From contig NW_004454177.1 of NCBI RefSeq assembly GCF_000283155.1, forward strand, positions 27,862,403 through 27,926,402: a stretch of DNA of 64,000 nucleotides, in the 5' to 3' direction. The translations under genes and the position numbers were made by a program. Every line of letters begins with the position of its first letter. Positions within the stretch are counted from its first letter, which is position 1. The DNA is from Ceratotherium simum simum. Taxonomy: Eukaryota > Chordata > Mammalia > Perissodactyla > Rhinocerotidae. The notes beneath the pieces were generated by a model. That model had not been told where the DNA came from and ran no database searches. It was given only the letters and a program-made list of their open reading frames with translations. Positions 11,265 through 24,509 of the stretch are shown one piece after another.

Positions 11265-11445
11265 CTGCTTTGCTCAATCCTCTGATAATTTACAGGGCCA
11301 CAATTTTTCACAGGATCCCTGTAGGCATTGCCACATCTATTACACAGCTGGAGACAATGAGGCTCAAAAGTTAAGTAACTTTTGCAGGGCCACTCAGCCA
11401 GCAAGTGACAAAACGCAGGTTTGTACTCAAGTCAGTTTGGCGTCA
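11265..11445 (+). repeat. MIR SINE fragment
   Basis: 'attacacagctggagacaat' then 'gaggctcaaaagttaagtaa' and 'cactcagccagcaagtgaca' form the MIR core and 3' half. Confidence 0.75.
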
Positions 11446-11449
11446 TAGC

Positions 11450-11870
11450 TCATGGTCCTTTCCCTACCCTGCGCAGCCTATGTAGAAGCATCTGTTAACC
11501 ATCTGTTTAAAATTCCCTCCCCAAGCGTGGCTTTGGATCAACATCAAGCTCATCACTGTGCTCCTAGAATCAAGCTTTTCCCTCCTTTGATAACTGGGAC
11601 CATCTTTGACTGTCTCCAGTCTTTTGACACTTTTCCTGTTGTCCTCAATGGCTTAAAAACTGCCACCAGGTCGTGGCTCACGGCTGCAACTTCTTTCAAT
11701 TCTCTAAAACTTGAGACCCAAATTTATTCAGTGCTGTTACACCTTCTCCTACTATTTTGTTACTCTTCTACATCTTCAGCTCCCTCTCATAAAATTTGCT
11801 TACCCTTTTTCTCCCTGATAAAGCAGATGGGAGGAGGAGTGGCTGGGTGGTCCTGGTTTCTGTTCTTTCT
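11450..11870 (+). other. Pyrimidine-rich stretch without a recognised element
   Basis: This region is open for about 140 codons on the plus strand but has no domain, codon signal or splice context that I recognise. It may be an unrecognised old LINE segment. I do not call it a gene. Confidence 0.4.
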
Positions 11871-11874
11871 TATT

Positions 11875-12090
11875 TACTAGGCACTTAGTGTTTACTCTGT
11901 GCAGCCACTCTTCTAAGTGCTTAACTGATATTAATGCGTTCAGCCTACATCAGTCCCAGGGGGAAGGTGGGATGATTATCTCCACACTACAGATAGGAAA
12001 CAGGCACGGAAAGCTGAAGTTAAGTGGACTCAACCTGGTCTAGGGTCTGTGCCCTAATGACTATCCCATGCGGCCTCTCACCTAAACGCT
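11875..12090 (+). repeat. MIR SINE
   Basis: 'ctaggcacttagtgtttact', 'ctacagataggaaacaggca' and 'gaagttaagtggactcaacc' follow the MIR order. Confidence 0.7.
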
Positions 12091-13554
12091 TGCCCCAACT
12101 AGTAAGTGTGACCACATTCTTCTTCCTCTAACATATTTCAAACATGCCCTTTCATTGGCCTCAGCACCATAGTTTTAGCAAAGATGGCAAGTATATGGCA
12201 TCTGAGCCATGCTGCTCCAGCCATAACCTGAGGCCACAGTAGACATCAACAGTTTACTTTTCACACTGCAGGTGGGATTTGGTCTCAGCTCATGCAAGAT
12301 GGAGTTCTCCAGAGCACTGTTACTATCAACCCATCTGCCACTGTCTAGGCTGAACATTCCTCGATCTAGGTGTCACACTCCAAATACCAAGTAACTTTGC
12401 AGTCATACCTGGCTGCCACATACCTTCTCCCTATCCTGGCATTACCCCTTCTTCTTCCCAAGTACTTTGTGCCCTTATTCTGAGTCTCTGGATTGCTATG
12501 AGCTAATTTTAGCCCCTGATACTCTTCTAAAGCAGAAGACAAAGCTCAAAAGAGATTTATTTTTCCTTCCCCCTCATTATCAAATGTCTCAGGGCCTAGC
12601 TAGTAGATTTTGTGCAAGGAAGAAATCTAAAGATAAAGCCACTTAAAACGAAGGCAGAGCTCCCAACCACACACGACGAATAGGTTTCAGATATGCTGCA
12701 ATATTGATCCTCCTAAGTCTTTTAGGTAGATGAGTGTGACCTCATATAGATGAACTCCAGGGCTAGTCACCTCTGCCTGAGGTGAGCTTTTCTCTTTACC
12801 TGAAGGTATTGTACAAATATTTTCATCTTCTATGTGCACCTTAATGGGAAAAAGATTAGGAAGCCCTGTAATAAATTACTAATAAATATGTTACCCTTCT
12901 TTTGGGTCTGATTGCATTTCTAAACAATATGCCTAGAGAGGTCACTGGATCCAAAAGACACACTCTCTATGGGTAGGATTTTAGATGCTGTGGCTTTTGA
13001 AAATTAATTCCGGTGAGGATGCCTATCTATTTTCTTTTTTCTTTTTAATAAGCATAGCACAGCTTTCACCATTTATGTGTGCTTGGGTGTCTCCACTCTT
13101 GGTCACCACACAGGTAGGCAAACAGATGAAGGGAACCACTGTTGAGTATTTTCTTACCCCTCTTATGTTCTCATATGTATAGAAGAACCTCAGAGTAAAA
13201 GGAATCTGCCTTCTTTACCTCTCTTATACTCAGGAAAGCACAGAGTCACTAGACGTTAAGAGAACTCAAGAGTAAGTGGGAGGTTAGACATCATTCTGGT
13301 CTAATCTACTTGTTTCACAGATGAGGAAACAGGTCTAGACAGATGATCCTCTTAGCTCCACATCATATTATTAGCAATAACCTCAATCTTTCCAAGACAT
13401 TGGTTCCATAATTCCAAGCTGCCCTTTGAGCTTCAAATGAGGCCTGCATTCAGAAATTCTCATCTATGTGATTTCAATATTGCAGAGGTTTTAATTTAGG
13501 TATTTTTCAGAATGCTAAACTATTGAAAAAAAAAGAATGTGTTTAGAGTAGATG
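12091..13554. other. Mostly unique intron sequence
   Basis: There is no gene or strong repeat. A short MIR-like block ('tttcacagatgaggaaacag') lies at about 13300-13365. Confidence 0.5.
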
Positions 13555-13559
13555 TTATT

Positions 13560-13775
13560 TTTACTTTTTATCTTCAAAATGTTTCACAAACATTAAATAC
13601 TTAATCCACCCGAGACAGAAGAGAGGTTTAAAACAGCTTTATCTCCTTTTCACAAGTAGAGAAACAGAAAAATGACCTTCTCCAAGAATACTCAGCAGTT
13701 GATATCAAGGCAGGGGCTGGAATTCAGACCTGTCTGTCTATGGGTTCAGACCACTGCCTTGCTGGGAAGACAAGT
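13560..13775 (+). repeat. MIR SINE
   Basis: 'cttttcacaagtagagaaac' followed by 'ggcaggggctggaattcaga' and 'ctatgggttcagaccactgc' fits a diverged MIR. Confidence 0.65.
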
Positions 13776-14235
13776 GTATCCTGCCATTTCTAGAAAGAAA
13801 ACTATGTGCAAACAGTAAATTAAAGGGTAGGTCTCTAAGGAGGAGCAACTCTTGAAGATAAACTTTCCAAAAAGTGAAATCCTTGAGCTAAAACTGACCT
13901 GCCCTATCACCTATATTTTCCATGGAGGAAAAGAAATAAAAAGCATCCTTAAACCATCTGCCCTTGGTTTTATTACATGTGATTTCCCTTATTTGATCAT
14001 AATTTGGCATTAAGAAATCAAGTGGAGATGGGTAGATGTTCTGGTCACTTACCATCCTACCTTCCCCATCCTGTGTTGCTACCTATTAAGTAGGGACATA
14101 TTGTCTTGACTGTGGAATATTCATGTCCCTGCTATTTCTAGTTTCAGTCAGTCAGATATTGCAGGAGATGTATACTTACTAGGTTGGATAAATTAATGGT
14201 ATGGTTTATTTCATAAGGGAAAGTTTTCATCTGAA

Positions 14236-14410
14236 GTAAGAGAAAGACAGGAATGAGAAATGAAAGAAAAGAAGGAAGGAAGGAAGGAAGGAAAGGAGAA
14301 AGAGTTGAGAGGGAGGAAAAGAAAAAGAGGAAGAAAAGATTAAAGTATGGAGTGAGGTAGGGAAGAAAAGAAGGTGAGAAAGGAAACAAGAAAGGCAGGC
14401 AGGTAGGTAA
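14236..14410. repeat. Polypurine tract with (GAAG)n core
   Basis: About 170 bases are almost all A and G on the plus strand, with a GAAG/GGAA tetranucleotide core at 14271-14295 and few interruptions. It ends in short GGCA/GGTA units. Confidence 0.9.
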
Positions 14411-14849
14411 CCTTTCAGGAAGAGGTGAATCTGGAAGGAATGGAGCAGTTTTCTGAAGAGAATGAGGTGTATTACTTTCCATATAGAGAAAGCTATTTGC
14501 AAAGGCATGGAAACAAGAAAATCATTTCACTAGGTGCTAGAATTGCCAATCTTTGGGGACCAGCTTAGAAAAATCTGACGAGAGTTTGCTCTGAACTGTC
14601 TTTGGTTTGGTTTTCCTAAAAAGTTGTTTTTAAAAGGCACAAACCAGAGGTGCTCCATGATCCATGGAACCATGGAACCTAGGTCTTGGGGGGTCACTGA
14701 ATCACACCATTCATTTTTGTGATCTTTCTCTTTGCCCAAAGATGCCACATTATTGGAGCCCAGGACAGTCTTTTCACAAACTATCCAGAGACCCCTTCTG
14801 GGCACCTGTGGTCTGTCTTCTGCAGGGCGTTGATTCCCACAAGTCTGTG

Positions 14850-14925
14850 AGCCACTCCAGGGGCTAGAACAGTACCAGCACAGGGCTGGTCCTCAATCAA
14901 TATTTATTGGCTGGATACATGTGCG
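14850..14925 (+). repeat. L2 3'-end fragment
   Basis: 'gctagaacagtaccagcaca' followed by 'cctcaatcaatatttattgg' is the L2 terminus. Confidence 0.65.
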
Positions 14926-16043
14926 AACCTTGCATCTCAGGACAATGAAGGCATCTCTTCCTTGCCATGTTTAGACCCAGCAACTGCTAAATGGTAACTT
15001 TTTTAGAAAGATACTTGACCAATTCACTTTGGCAGCGGCGCTGCGGCTGCTAAGATTATAGCTTTGTCCAAATCTCTTCTTTGCACTTCAGGAAACAAAG
15101 TATTTCCCAGCCTGACATCTCTTAACGCTTTCTTTCCCTGCAGAGAGGTATACATAAGCTACTAATCTCATCACATTTCCATTTCCTTCCAGGCTCATCT
15201 GCTCATCATTTTCTATTCATAAAACTTGCTTGATTCTAATCTTCCCTATCAGCAGGAACTAAACACCTCCTCAAAGTTTCTTTAGAGTGATGGTGATTAC
15301 CACATATGTGCTAACTCCCCCTTTCAAACAGATGGGTCCCATCTATGTGCTCACATGTGGGCCGTTAAGAAAGTTCTGCCGTGAACCAAGATATGACATC
15401 ATATTAGCCCCGAGACTAAATCCCCCTACACTATTTTGCAATTCCCCTGACATCAAGTTCTTAGTTAACATACAATTCCACATTCTCTGTGAAACAGAAT
15501 CCACCAGGTACGAATTACAGTGGGAAGTATGTATTGGTAGATTCCCCCTATTTCACAGCCCCAGGCCTCACACTTCATGTTACTTTCCTCCTGGCAGACT
15601 CTCATACCTTAGCCCCACTGATAATGCTATTTGGATTTAAGCACTAACACCTCCACTAGGCACGAGATTTCTGGTCTTTCTTTCCTCAGGAAAGACAATG
15701 CAAAAATAAGGATACCGTTCTAATTGTTAGATCAGGAAACATGGCTTTTCTCTTGTCACTCAGCAATACAACATGGGTTTGCAGGGCAACTTAGCAGGTC
15801 ATTTAACGCCTTGTCTACCTGAAAATATAATTTTAAATCTATCGACTTGAAAAAATTAAGCCCATGTGTGTGTATGATAGCACATATGGACTAAGGTAGA
15901 AATCATGAACTGATGGCCCAGAGATATACTTTTTTTTGGCCCATACAACGTATTATAAAAACTTCTGTCAACATTTAAAACTAGAGAGATTTCACATAAA
16001 AATTCAAAATTCCCAGTTTCTCTTGAAAAGGCCACCACTCTTT

Positions 16044-16287
16044 TTTTGTGTGTGTGAGGAAGATCAGCCCCTGAGCTAACATCTGATGCCAATCCTCCTC
16101 TTTCTGCCGAGGAAGATTGGCTCTGGGCTAACATCCGTGCCCATCTTCCTCTACTTTATATGGGATGCCGCCACAGCATGGCTTGACAAGTGGTGCGTCG
16201 GTGCGCGTACGGAGCAAAACCTGCGAACCTCAGGCCGCTGCAGCGGAGCAGTGCACTTAACCGCTAAGCCACGGGGCCAGCCCCAGA
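16044..16287 (-). mobile_element. ERE SINE (short form, two tail units)
   Basis: A tRNA-derived SINE on the minus strand. The plus-strand reading starts with its T/TG tail, passes two copies of the 'gaggaagat...gagctaacatc' unit and ends 'ccgctaagccacggggccag', the complement of the tRNA-like head with the A box. It is flanked by the perfect 12-bp duplication CCACCACTCTTT (16032-16043 and 16288-16299). CpGs are partly kept, so it is lineage-specific and fairly young. Confidence 0.93.
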
Positions 16288-17139
16288 CCACCACTCTTTA
16301 TTGTGTTTCTAACAAGGCAGCCATGTCAATTGTCATTCATCACCAATATTGTGCAGAAATTTTTCTTGGAATAGAGAAATATTTCTCACTGTTTATATTC
16401 CTATCAAAAATGGTTATAAAAGATAGATGAAGACTGCATATTCAGAAACAAATGGAAGAGAGCATATTTCTTTTTGTAAGTGAAGTACATTCCCGTATGT
16501 TTAATATGCACTCAGTCTGCTTATATATTTCACTCATTTATGATGCTTGAGTAGGCTCTGTAGACTTTTGAGTTTGTAACCCTTGGTTCAAGGTCTTGGT
16601 AAAAATCTCTCTGTAATATTGGTTGTATATTTTAATGTGTGGTAGAGATAAAACCGTAGCTCTTGGCAGAGACTGTTCAGGGCAGTGGAGTTACATATTC
16701 ATCATTCCTTCTCCAGGAATTATAACTTCAGATACTATGGTTTTAGAAGAATTAAAAGAAGTTTGAAAAAAAAAATAAGGCATCTTTAGCCATATAATCT
16801 TTTAAACAAGAAATATGAGTCATCTTGAACACTTCTGCTTTCCTCTCACATCTCATCAGTCATTAACTGGGGACACTGCTAGCTGTGAATTAGAAATAGG
16901 TGGCCTTCTTCAGGATGGATGCAGCCCTGCATCTGGATGTGCAGCTCGGTAACAAAGAGTGTGGACTAGATTCAGTGCCCTGTGACCTACTCGGCCAGGC
17001 ATCCCTGAGCAGGGCACAACCTGTACAACTAATGACAGCCCTGACAAGCTCTACCTCTGAAATGTCAGTTGTACCTCTTGGTTCTTTCTTGTCTCATCTT
17101 GGGGTCAAGCTCTCACTATCTTCTGCCTAAACTGTTGCA

Positions 17140-17281
17140 CCTGTCTTCTACCTGGTCTCCCTGCCTCTGGTCTTGCCTCATCTCAGTCCATTCTTTAGAA
17201 GACCAGAGAATCTTCTAAAAGGAAATTCAGATAATGTCAATCCCCTACTGAAAGGTCTTTAAAGGCTCCCATTGCTTAGAG
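17140..17281 (+). repeat. L2 LINE, 5' piece of an interrupted copy
   Basis: 'ctacctggtctccctgcctc' followed by 'aggctcccattgcttaga' is typical L2. The copy is interrupted by a 300-bp insertion and resumes at 17582. Confidence 0.7.
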
Positions 17282-17581
17282 CAGATTTTATAAAATGTGC
17301 CATGGAGAACGCCAGTCCTGCAGGATGCTTGCCTTAAAAGAGAGGGTCCAGGATCCTAGAAGTTTGAAGAACTTCTTTCTTCAAACTTAGACCTGTCCTG
17401 GAGATTTATAATGCACATAATCAGAGTAAAGGGTCAGAGAAAGTCTAAGCAAAGAAGCTGGTTCAACTTTGTTTAAACCAGTATTTCCCAAGCTTATTTG
17501 ACAACAGAATCCTTTGTTGAGTGATGCTTATTAACACCCTTCAGATTTGATATTTCAAGGAACATACTTTGGGAAGTGCTG
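17282..17581. mobile_element. hAT-like DNA transposon, 300 bp, inside an L2
   Basis: It starts CAGATTTTATAAAATGTGCC and ends ACTTTGGGAAGTGCTG; the ends are imperfect inverted repeats of the 'CAG...TTTCCCAAAG' kind. The flanking 8-mers gcttagag and aattatag agree at 5 of 8. L2 sequence is continuous once it is removed. Confidence 0.55.
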
Positions 17582-18185
17582 AATTATAGGATAAAGTCCA
17601 CACTCCTTACTATTAACCTTGAAGATTCTTTAGTATTAATACTGCCTGTCCACTGGGCTATTCTCAGCCTCCAGTTTCTATCCACTCTCTACCTAAAGTT
17701 TTAATCACACAATCAGAGCACTAAATTCAACACACATATCTGTGCTTACAATGTGCAGTGTTTTAGAAACTGGGTATACAGCAGTGAGCAAGATGGGCTT
17801 ATAGTCTACTTATTTTTCCAACATGGAGCATGTACTTCAACCCCCTTGCAGCTTTGATTGGGGTTCCCACTGCATGGAGTCCCCTTTATACCTGTGTCCT
17901 CGTAGTTCTTACAGAATCCTCCAAGGCCCGATGCAAAAGTCTGTTCCTTAGGATCCCTTCCCAGAGAGCACGTTCAGGTAGAATTACTCCTTTTTACGAT
18001 TCACTTGACTTTATTCATATACTAACACATCACTGATCACATATCTAATTATTATATATCTTTCCTCTTTAACACCCTTGCATTGACCTAGTTGGTAAGC
18101 CCCCTGCGGGTGAAGATAATGCCGCATCAGTCACTACATTAGCAGCATCCAGCATGATGTCCTGATACATAATAAATATTAAACT
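17582..18185 (+). repeat. L2 LINE, 3' piece, with a possible second L2 fragment
   Basis: 'ggataaagtccacactcctt' continues the L2 from before the hAT insertion, and 'tagttggtaagccccctgcg' with 'acataataaatattaaac' forms the 3' end. A minus-oriented L2-like block lies at about 17720-17815. Confidence 0.65.
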
Positions 18186-20980
18186 AACATCAGCTCCTTT
18201 AGGTTTTCAGAAGAGGCATCAGGAATAAGGCCCTTCATTGGTGAGGGAATTATTCATCCTGCTTTGTTTTCCTACTTCTAACGGAATGTTATTTTAATTT
18301 TGAGTCATAGCAAGGGTCTTAGATTGCTAATAAATTAGGATAAATTAGGTAGATATCCTGTTGGTTGGAAACAAACATTATTCATTATCCCATTAAGAGA
18401 GCTATTAAAAATCCTGCATGCTCTTGTATTCAGCACAGGACAGGTAGGGTTTGTTCTTTACATATAATAAAATTAAAATCCCTGGGGAAACATGTCTCAG
18501 GATATAGCTACTAAAAGAGAAAAGTGGTTCATCTTAGATATTTAAAGTATCTTAATTACTTTCACAAGACAAAAGGGAGTATGTAAGTTTTAAATAAAGA
18601 TCAATTCAGGAGACTTAAATAGATTCCGAAAGATAAATTCCAGGGTGAACATTATGATCAATATGCAATATTTAGGAAGTATTTTTCATGTATCTGTATT
18701 CAGCAAATTTATTAAATTTATATTTATATTCACCCAGTTCTTGCCTTCCAGAAGAATGTAAGACACACACCCAGTCCCAGGTCTAAATTATGCTCCTCTT
18801 CTGGGTTCCTTCACATTTCTATCAACCACCTATAAGCCTGCATTAAAACAGTTTGCCTGTGAGTTCCTTGAGGGCAGGAACTGTATCTTTCATCTTTCCA
18901 TTCTCAGTACCCAGAACAGGGGGAATGAAAGCAATGTATGGAAAAGTAAGCTGCCAAAGATGAAAAGTCAGACATGAAAAATACTAGCAATGAAATAATT
19001 CCTCACTGTATCCAGAAAATGAAACCAATCACAAATATAAAATGTCAAACGTATCCATCAAATGAAAAGCCTGGAAATGTTAATATTGTATTAAGAATGT
19101 AAAAAAAATTCATATGGGTGCTCTAGTACCCCTTTTGTTATAAATTCTTGAAAATTTGGACTATTGCAAAATCAAGAATGCAACAGTCTTCTTTTTAACA
19201 TTTACATGGTGGTGTTTTTTTTTTAACTCTTCTCCCAGAGATAAGGGGGAAAAAAGCCAAATTATCTTTTGACCATGAAATCAAATAAATTCAGAAATCC
19301 AATAACTTAAGAGTGAATAATCACCTGATAATTTTTTTTAAAAAGCCTAAAACTTCTACTCTCTTCCCAGTCAACACTCATCTGTTTAAACTCCATTTAA
19401 AGCCTCAAATGATCCTTCACTTTTCGCTTTTTCAATAGTGGAAACGGGCTACGTAAGAACATTCTCATCATCATGCCCCAAGCAGCCCTTATCACCAGGC
19501 CTAAGTGATTAAAAACAGCAGTTGGTGAACTTTTCTGCCCACGTCAAAAGCAAAATAGATTAAATGTGTTAAATCATAGAAGATAAACGAGAGTCATACT
19601 GCCCCCGGAGTCAATGAAAAATGTATAACTCAGTTGTACATCTGTAAACTCTAGAAAGAGTCTTTTGGCCCAGCCAAAAATATTGAAAAGGCATTTGAAA
19701 CAAAAGACCTCCAATAAGGACTCAATAAGTTTTTCTGCTGGGTGGAAATATAATACAGTAGTTTTCACAGATGATACTTTACAGTCTTGAATTTTATTCT
19801 CAGAGTGTTATGACGATGATCAGATATGACTTCCTACTATGTGCTATATTCACGTGGGCCAGAGTCGTCTCTGTGCTTAACACATGTACCCTCCCCATTC
19901 ATTTTGTGAACCAGGCCATGACATTGCCTGGACAGTTCTACTTTCTCCCAAAACTTTCTTCTCAGAAGATCAGGCCCACAAGTATTTACACTTATATGTG
20001 AAACCTTCTGAGATCCCTGGTGGGCAGCTGGAGAAAAGTGAGCAATGAATAATGAATGTCTCTTTGTAAGAACTCTACTTAGTGGGCAGCCGGAAAATTA
20101 TTTTTACTCTATGGCAAAAGCACTTTGGGAGAAATATTCCCAAACCACATTTCAGAATGTGTGAGAGGCAGCGGAGATCGCCAAGCTTTTGGCAAGATTT
20201 AACACCACAGTGTACACTCTCGGAAGGTTGAGTTATTTGTTCCAGTTGTCCTGAAAAATCTCACTTCAGACAGAAACATGTAACTTTGTGAATGAGCATC
20301 TTTCTGTTCCTTCTGGTATTGTCAAAGGAGTATGTTAGGGATTCCAATATCTGACCAACATAAGAAAAAATAATTTACTAAAATATACTGAGATTGTCTC
20401 AGGAAGCCTTGCAGTGTGACAGGAAGAGGAAACAGCTTATGAAGTGCCCAAACTGATTAGATTTTTACTAGAATAAAAAAACTCAGCAGAAAGCTTGAGA
20501 TAAAGATGATTCTTGAATAGACTTAAAGGCAATGGGGATATCTATTGATCATAAAGAGTTATCAGTTTTCATGCTCCAATATATAGGCCCATTACCATGA
20601 CATATAGGCTCACAGCCTTCCCTGGAAATCTCCAGAAATTATACACACAAAAAGATCACGAGGCATCAGGACATTGTGTTGGCAGTAGCTGACGGTTACC
20701 TGGCCATGATGTATGGCTGTTATCCAGGTTCTGGTCCTTTTGGTTTCAAAATCTGATGGTCAGGGGCCCACAACATATCACTGCAATCCAGGGCAGGCTG
20801 AGTATAGCTAGCCTGTCCTCTCCTACAGCTGCTTCCCCGACACACTATGATTCTCAAGCCAGCTCAAATCTCAGCATGCTTTCTCAGCACTTTTGTGTTT
20901 GGTGGGTCTGCTGCCAGGGTGATTTATTATTGAAAACCACAGGGTGACAGGAACCCTTCATGTTCTGGGTACCTAACCCA
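18186..20980. other. Largely unique intron sequence
   Basis: AT-rich, with no gene. A short L2 3'-end-like block ('gagttccttgagggcaggaa') lies at about 18835-18925. Nothing else is confident. Confidence 0.5.
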
Positions 20981-20984
20981 CTAC

Positions 20985-21200
20985 AACAATAATATTGAGG
21001 CCACCTGATTCACGCCACCCCTTCAGAGCACTTTCATATCTGTAATCTCATTTGATTCTCCCAACAAATTGACTAGGGAAGTTGGTCAAGCAATACTAAT
21101 CTCATTTGACAGCAAATAGAAGACCAGCAAGGTCAAAAGCCTTGCCTAAAGTCACTCAGCTCATGGGTGACAGTACAGTCTCACAAGACATAGCGCTTTG
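20985..21200 (+). repeat. MIR SINE
   Basis: 'gcactttcatatctgtaatc', 'tcatttgattctcccaacaa' and 'gtcactcagctcatgggtga' follow MIR order. Confidence 0.75.
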
Positions 21201-23905
21201 TGAAATCCAGGCTGATGTTACGACAGCCTCACAGACTCATAGGGCACCAGCTCAAATTCACTTCCACTCCTAGGAAAAATCAACTAAAAATCGGAAAGTA
21301 TCATGTCTTCATATATGAAAGTATTGTATTGTTTATACAAGAATACTTTGAATTCACTATTCTCGATCTGAAATATGTGTTGTACATTCAATAACTACTT
21401 CTTGGATTCCTGCAATGTGAAAGAAAGCGCTGTGGGGGAGAGAGATAGGGAGATGAACAAAAACACAATCTCTGCCCCTTATGTGAGTTTGCCATCTAGA
21501 AGAGACAATAGGCATTTTACAAATAATGAAGGGAGGATGGAAGTGAGAAAAAGCTCCATATGTGGGCTATATACGAAAGTAGTCAGTCTAAACATTCCTA
21601 ATGGCATCATGGATCCTATGGTGCCATTTTAAATGCCACGCTAGTGTCCTGGGGAACCTCGTGTTTTAAATGAATGCGCTTTAGTTTTGGAAAACCAAAG
21701 TCCCAGAAAAGAAATCTGTTATTGATTTCTCTTTTTATAAGGTGATTATAGAATTCTTTCTCATAAAATGGGATGTTTTCGAATCTTTCTGGTGTGATGT
21801 ATTTGTATTATTTGGAGGGCTGTCCAGAGGATTTCTCAAGGTCGTGCTTATCCCTAAGACCTATACTTCTCCAAAGTGCCATAGAAGAAAAGATCATAGG
21901 TTTTACACATCTTTTTTATGGGTTTATAGGACATCAAGTTTATTTGCCACTGATTCTTGGCACCATCCCCACCTCCCTCCAATCCCTGTGTCAATGTGAA
22001 CAAGGAAATAAGTAGTTCTAGTTGTTTCTGGTAGCCTTCTTAGAGCCAAGAGGGATGGCAGCTTCTGGAGGACCTGACACTGAAGACAGCAGGGTGGAAG
22101 AATTAAGTCTTTTAGCACTGTTACACAGCTAAGCATTCCTAGCGTGACACGGTTCCTGGACTTCTGTTATGTGAGTTATGTGAATAATGCATTTTCCAAT
22201 TTAAAACAAAGTTTATTCTTCCCAAATTTCAGTAACTTATTCTATTGAATTTTAAAAAGCTGACTGAAATATACTGAGAATTCTGACCTTTATATTTAGT
22301 AATTCTATGTAAAAATTAAACTAACCAGGTAAATTCTTACCTAATGGCTGGGTCATCAATTTTTGTTATTCACATGACTTTATCATGCATTCTTTTATGA
22401 ATAAACTTTCATACACATACCCTTTAACTGTGGTTTAGGAAGATGCTCTGGGTGAGGTCCTTAACCTGCCTTTGGATTGCTGTAGGTAGGGATTAGGATC
22501 AAATTACTTGCATCTGACATCATCATATTATAATAGAACAAAATGCTCTTTGCTATTCTTTAGACCATAAGTACTGTGGCTACCCAGAGAGAAACCCTAT
22601 TCGTAATGAAAGGACCACAAATGAATGGAAATCAGAGGCTAAAATCAAGAGCTGGTGTATCTTCTTTGTTACAGAGTGTAATCAGTAGTCCAGGCAGATT
22701 ACTCGAAATTCCGATTTCTTGCCCCTCTGCTGACAGTACACTTCATCTTCTGCTTTTCCAAACATTTTGAATTGTGACTGAGAATTCTGTGAGGTATTAC
22801 TGTTTCAGTCTTCTGAAAGTTGCAATTAAATACACTTTAAATAGATGTCACCTTGCCACCTTTTTTGGAAAGGTATAAGAGAAAAAAAATTAGCCATCAG
22901 AGGAAAAGAATTCATAGTTAAGGCTCTTTCTTCTTCCTTAACCACATTCTGTTGTCTCTTTATGGCAACAAAGGTCTGTAATCAGTCTGGTTCCAGCTTT
23001 CTAAAGACATCAATAAGATGGGCAGGGGTGGGAGGATCATGTTTCCTTTTTACATGTACGAAAGGAGGAAAAAAAATAAAAGACCACCATGGAAGTGATT
23101 GAAATTGCATCTAAGTGACAGATCTTTTAAATAAATGGATCAGATTCTGACTTTATAGCTCAAATACCAGGAATCTTTCCTTCTCAAAAGGGTATAGGTA
23201 TTACTATATTTATGCTTTTCTTCATAAAGACAAAATTTCTACCTTACCAGTAGCTAAATGAGGACTGGGGACTTTCTAGAGAGTTTGGTAGGACAATGCT
23301 AACGGCCTCTGGCAGCAAGGATTCAGAGAGAAAGTGCAGGTCTCTTAAAATGAATTTGTTCTTTTAGTAGTCTTATGTGGGTCTGATCAAAACCTAAAGG
23401 ATCAATTGGCATTATTTATTTTCTATTACTTAACAATTTTGCCTCCAAATGCCATTCTTCTACTCCATTTCACTCTTTCGCAGTGTAATTGGGTTCTACT
23501 GAATCAATGGGAATCGTTTTCATGGTTATCTGAACGCAGTCTGGTGGCCTGAGGGTGAAGAATTACGGTGTGCTCTGCAGAGGGTGCACATCTGGGCTTG
23601 GAGAGCATCTTGAAAGGCTGGGGTCATGAAAGTCAGTATCTTGTTTATTTCATGAAGGTGGTGGGCTGGGGCCACCTCAGCTCAGGCTCTCTGCTGGTGC
23701 TTTTCAAATGGCAGCTCCAGATGGAGATATGAAATATCTGAGTCAGCACAAACAAGTCGGCTGCCGATAATAATGAGACTTCTCCCCCACCTGAAAGAGC
23801 AACTGGGTTCCCAACTAGAGAACTGTGCAGAAGGGTAGGCTCACACAATACTTTCAAAGAGCCATCTCCACGACAGTGGAGAGAAAGAAAAACAACACTT
23901 GTGGA
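21201..23905. other. Unique intron sequence
   Basis: No gene or confident repeat is visible. Several chance open frames of 60-98 codons have no recognisable domain. Confidence 0.5.
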
Positions 23906-23909
23906 TCCC

Positions 23910-24060
23910 ATAGGCCCGTGTTCCACTCCCAGTTTTTCCACTGTTTCTGAGCAGTACCAACCTTCAGCAAGTTATTTAAATTATGCATCAAAGTCCACGT
24001 ATGTTATATGGGAATAGCGATATCTACCACACAGAAATTTTACTAGAATTAAATGAAATA
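23910..24060 (-). repeat. MIR SINE, minus orientation
   Basis: The 'accttcagcaagttatttaa' block followed by 'atatgggaatagcgatatct' is the complement of the MIR core. An L2-like minus fragment follows at 24062-24150. Confidence 0.5.
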
Positions 24061-24298
24061 CTATGTTAACTATTCAGCAAACATTTTTAGACCACCACCT
24101 ACCTGCCAGGTAGTCACTGGGGATACAAAGGATCCTCCACCTCTGTCTTCCAAGAGCTTTTTTTTTTTCCTATTGCAAAATGATTATCACCATAGCTTAA
24201 CACCCCCAGCACATCACATAATTACCATTTCTTTTTTGTGGTGAGAACATTTAAGATTTACTCTCTTAGTAGCTTTCAAGTATATAATATAGTATTTC

Positions 24299-24508
24299 CA
24301 AAGAAGACATATAGATGGCCAACAGGCACATGAAAAGGTGCTCAACATCACTAAGTATCAGAAATGCACATCAAAACCACAATGAGCTATCACCTCACAC
24401 CTGTTAGAAAGGCTATCGTCCAAAAGACAAGAGATAACAAGTATTGGCGAGGATGTGGAGAGAAGGGAACCCTTGCGCACTGTTGGTGGGAATGTAAGTT
24501 GGTGCAGC
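24299..24508 (+). repeat. L1 ORF2 internal fragment
   Basis: 'agacatatagatggccaaca' through 'caccacaatgagctatcacc'-like sequence to 'ttgttggtgggaatgtaagt' is a standard internal piece of L1 ORF2, cut at both ends. Sequence just upstream (24160-24298) may belong to another L1 segment. It has no coding capacity. Confidence 0.85.
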
Positions 24509-24509
24509 C

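Noticed and set aside
11452..11880. Open frame of 142 codons on the plus strand
   Set aside because: It lies in pyrimidine-rich sequence with no recognisable domain and no promoter or splice evidence.
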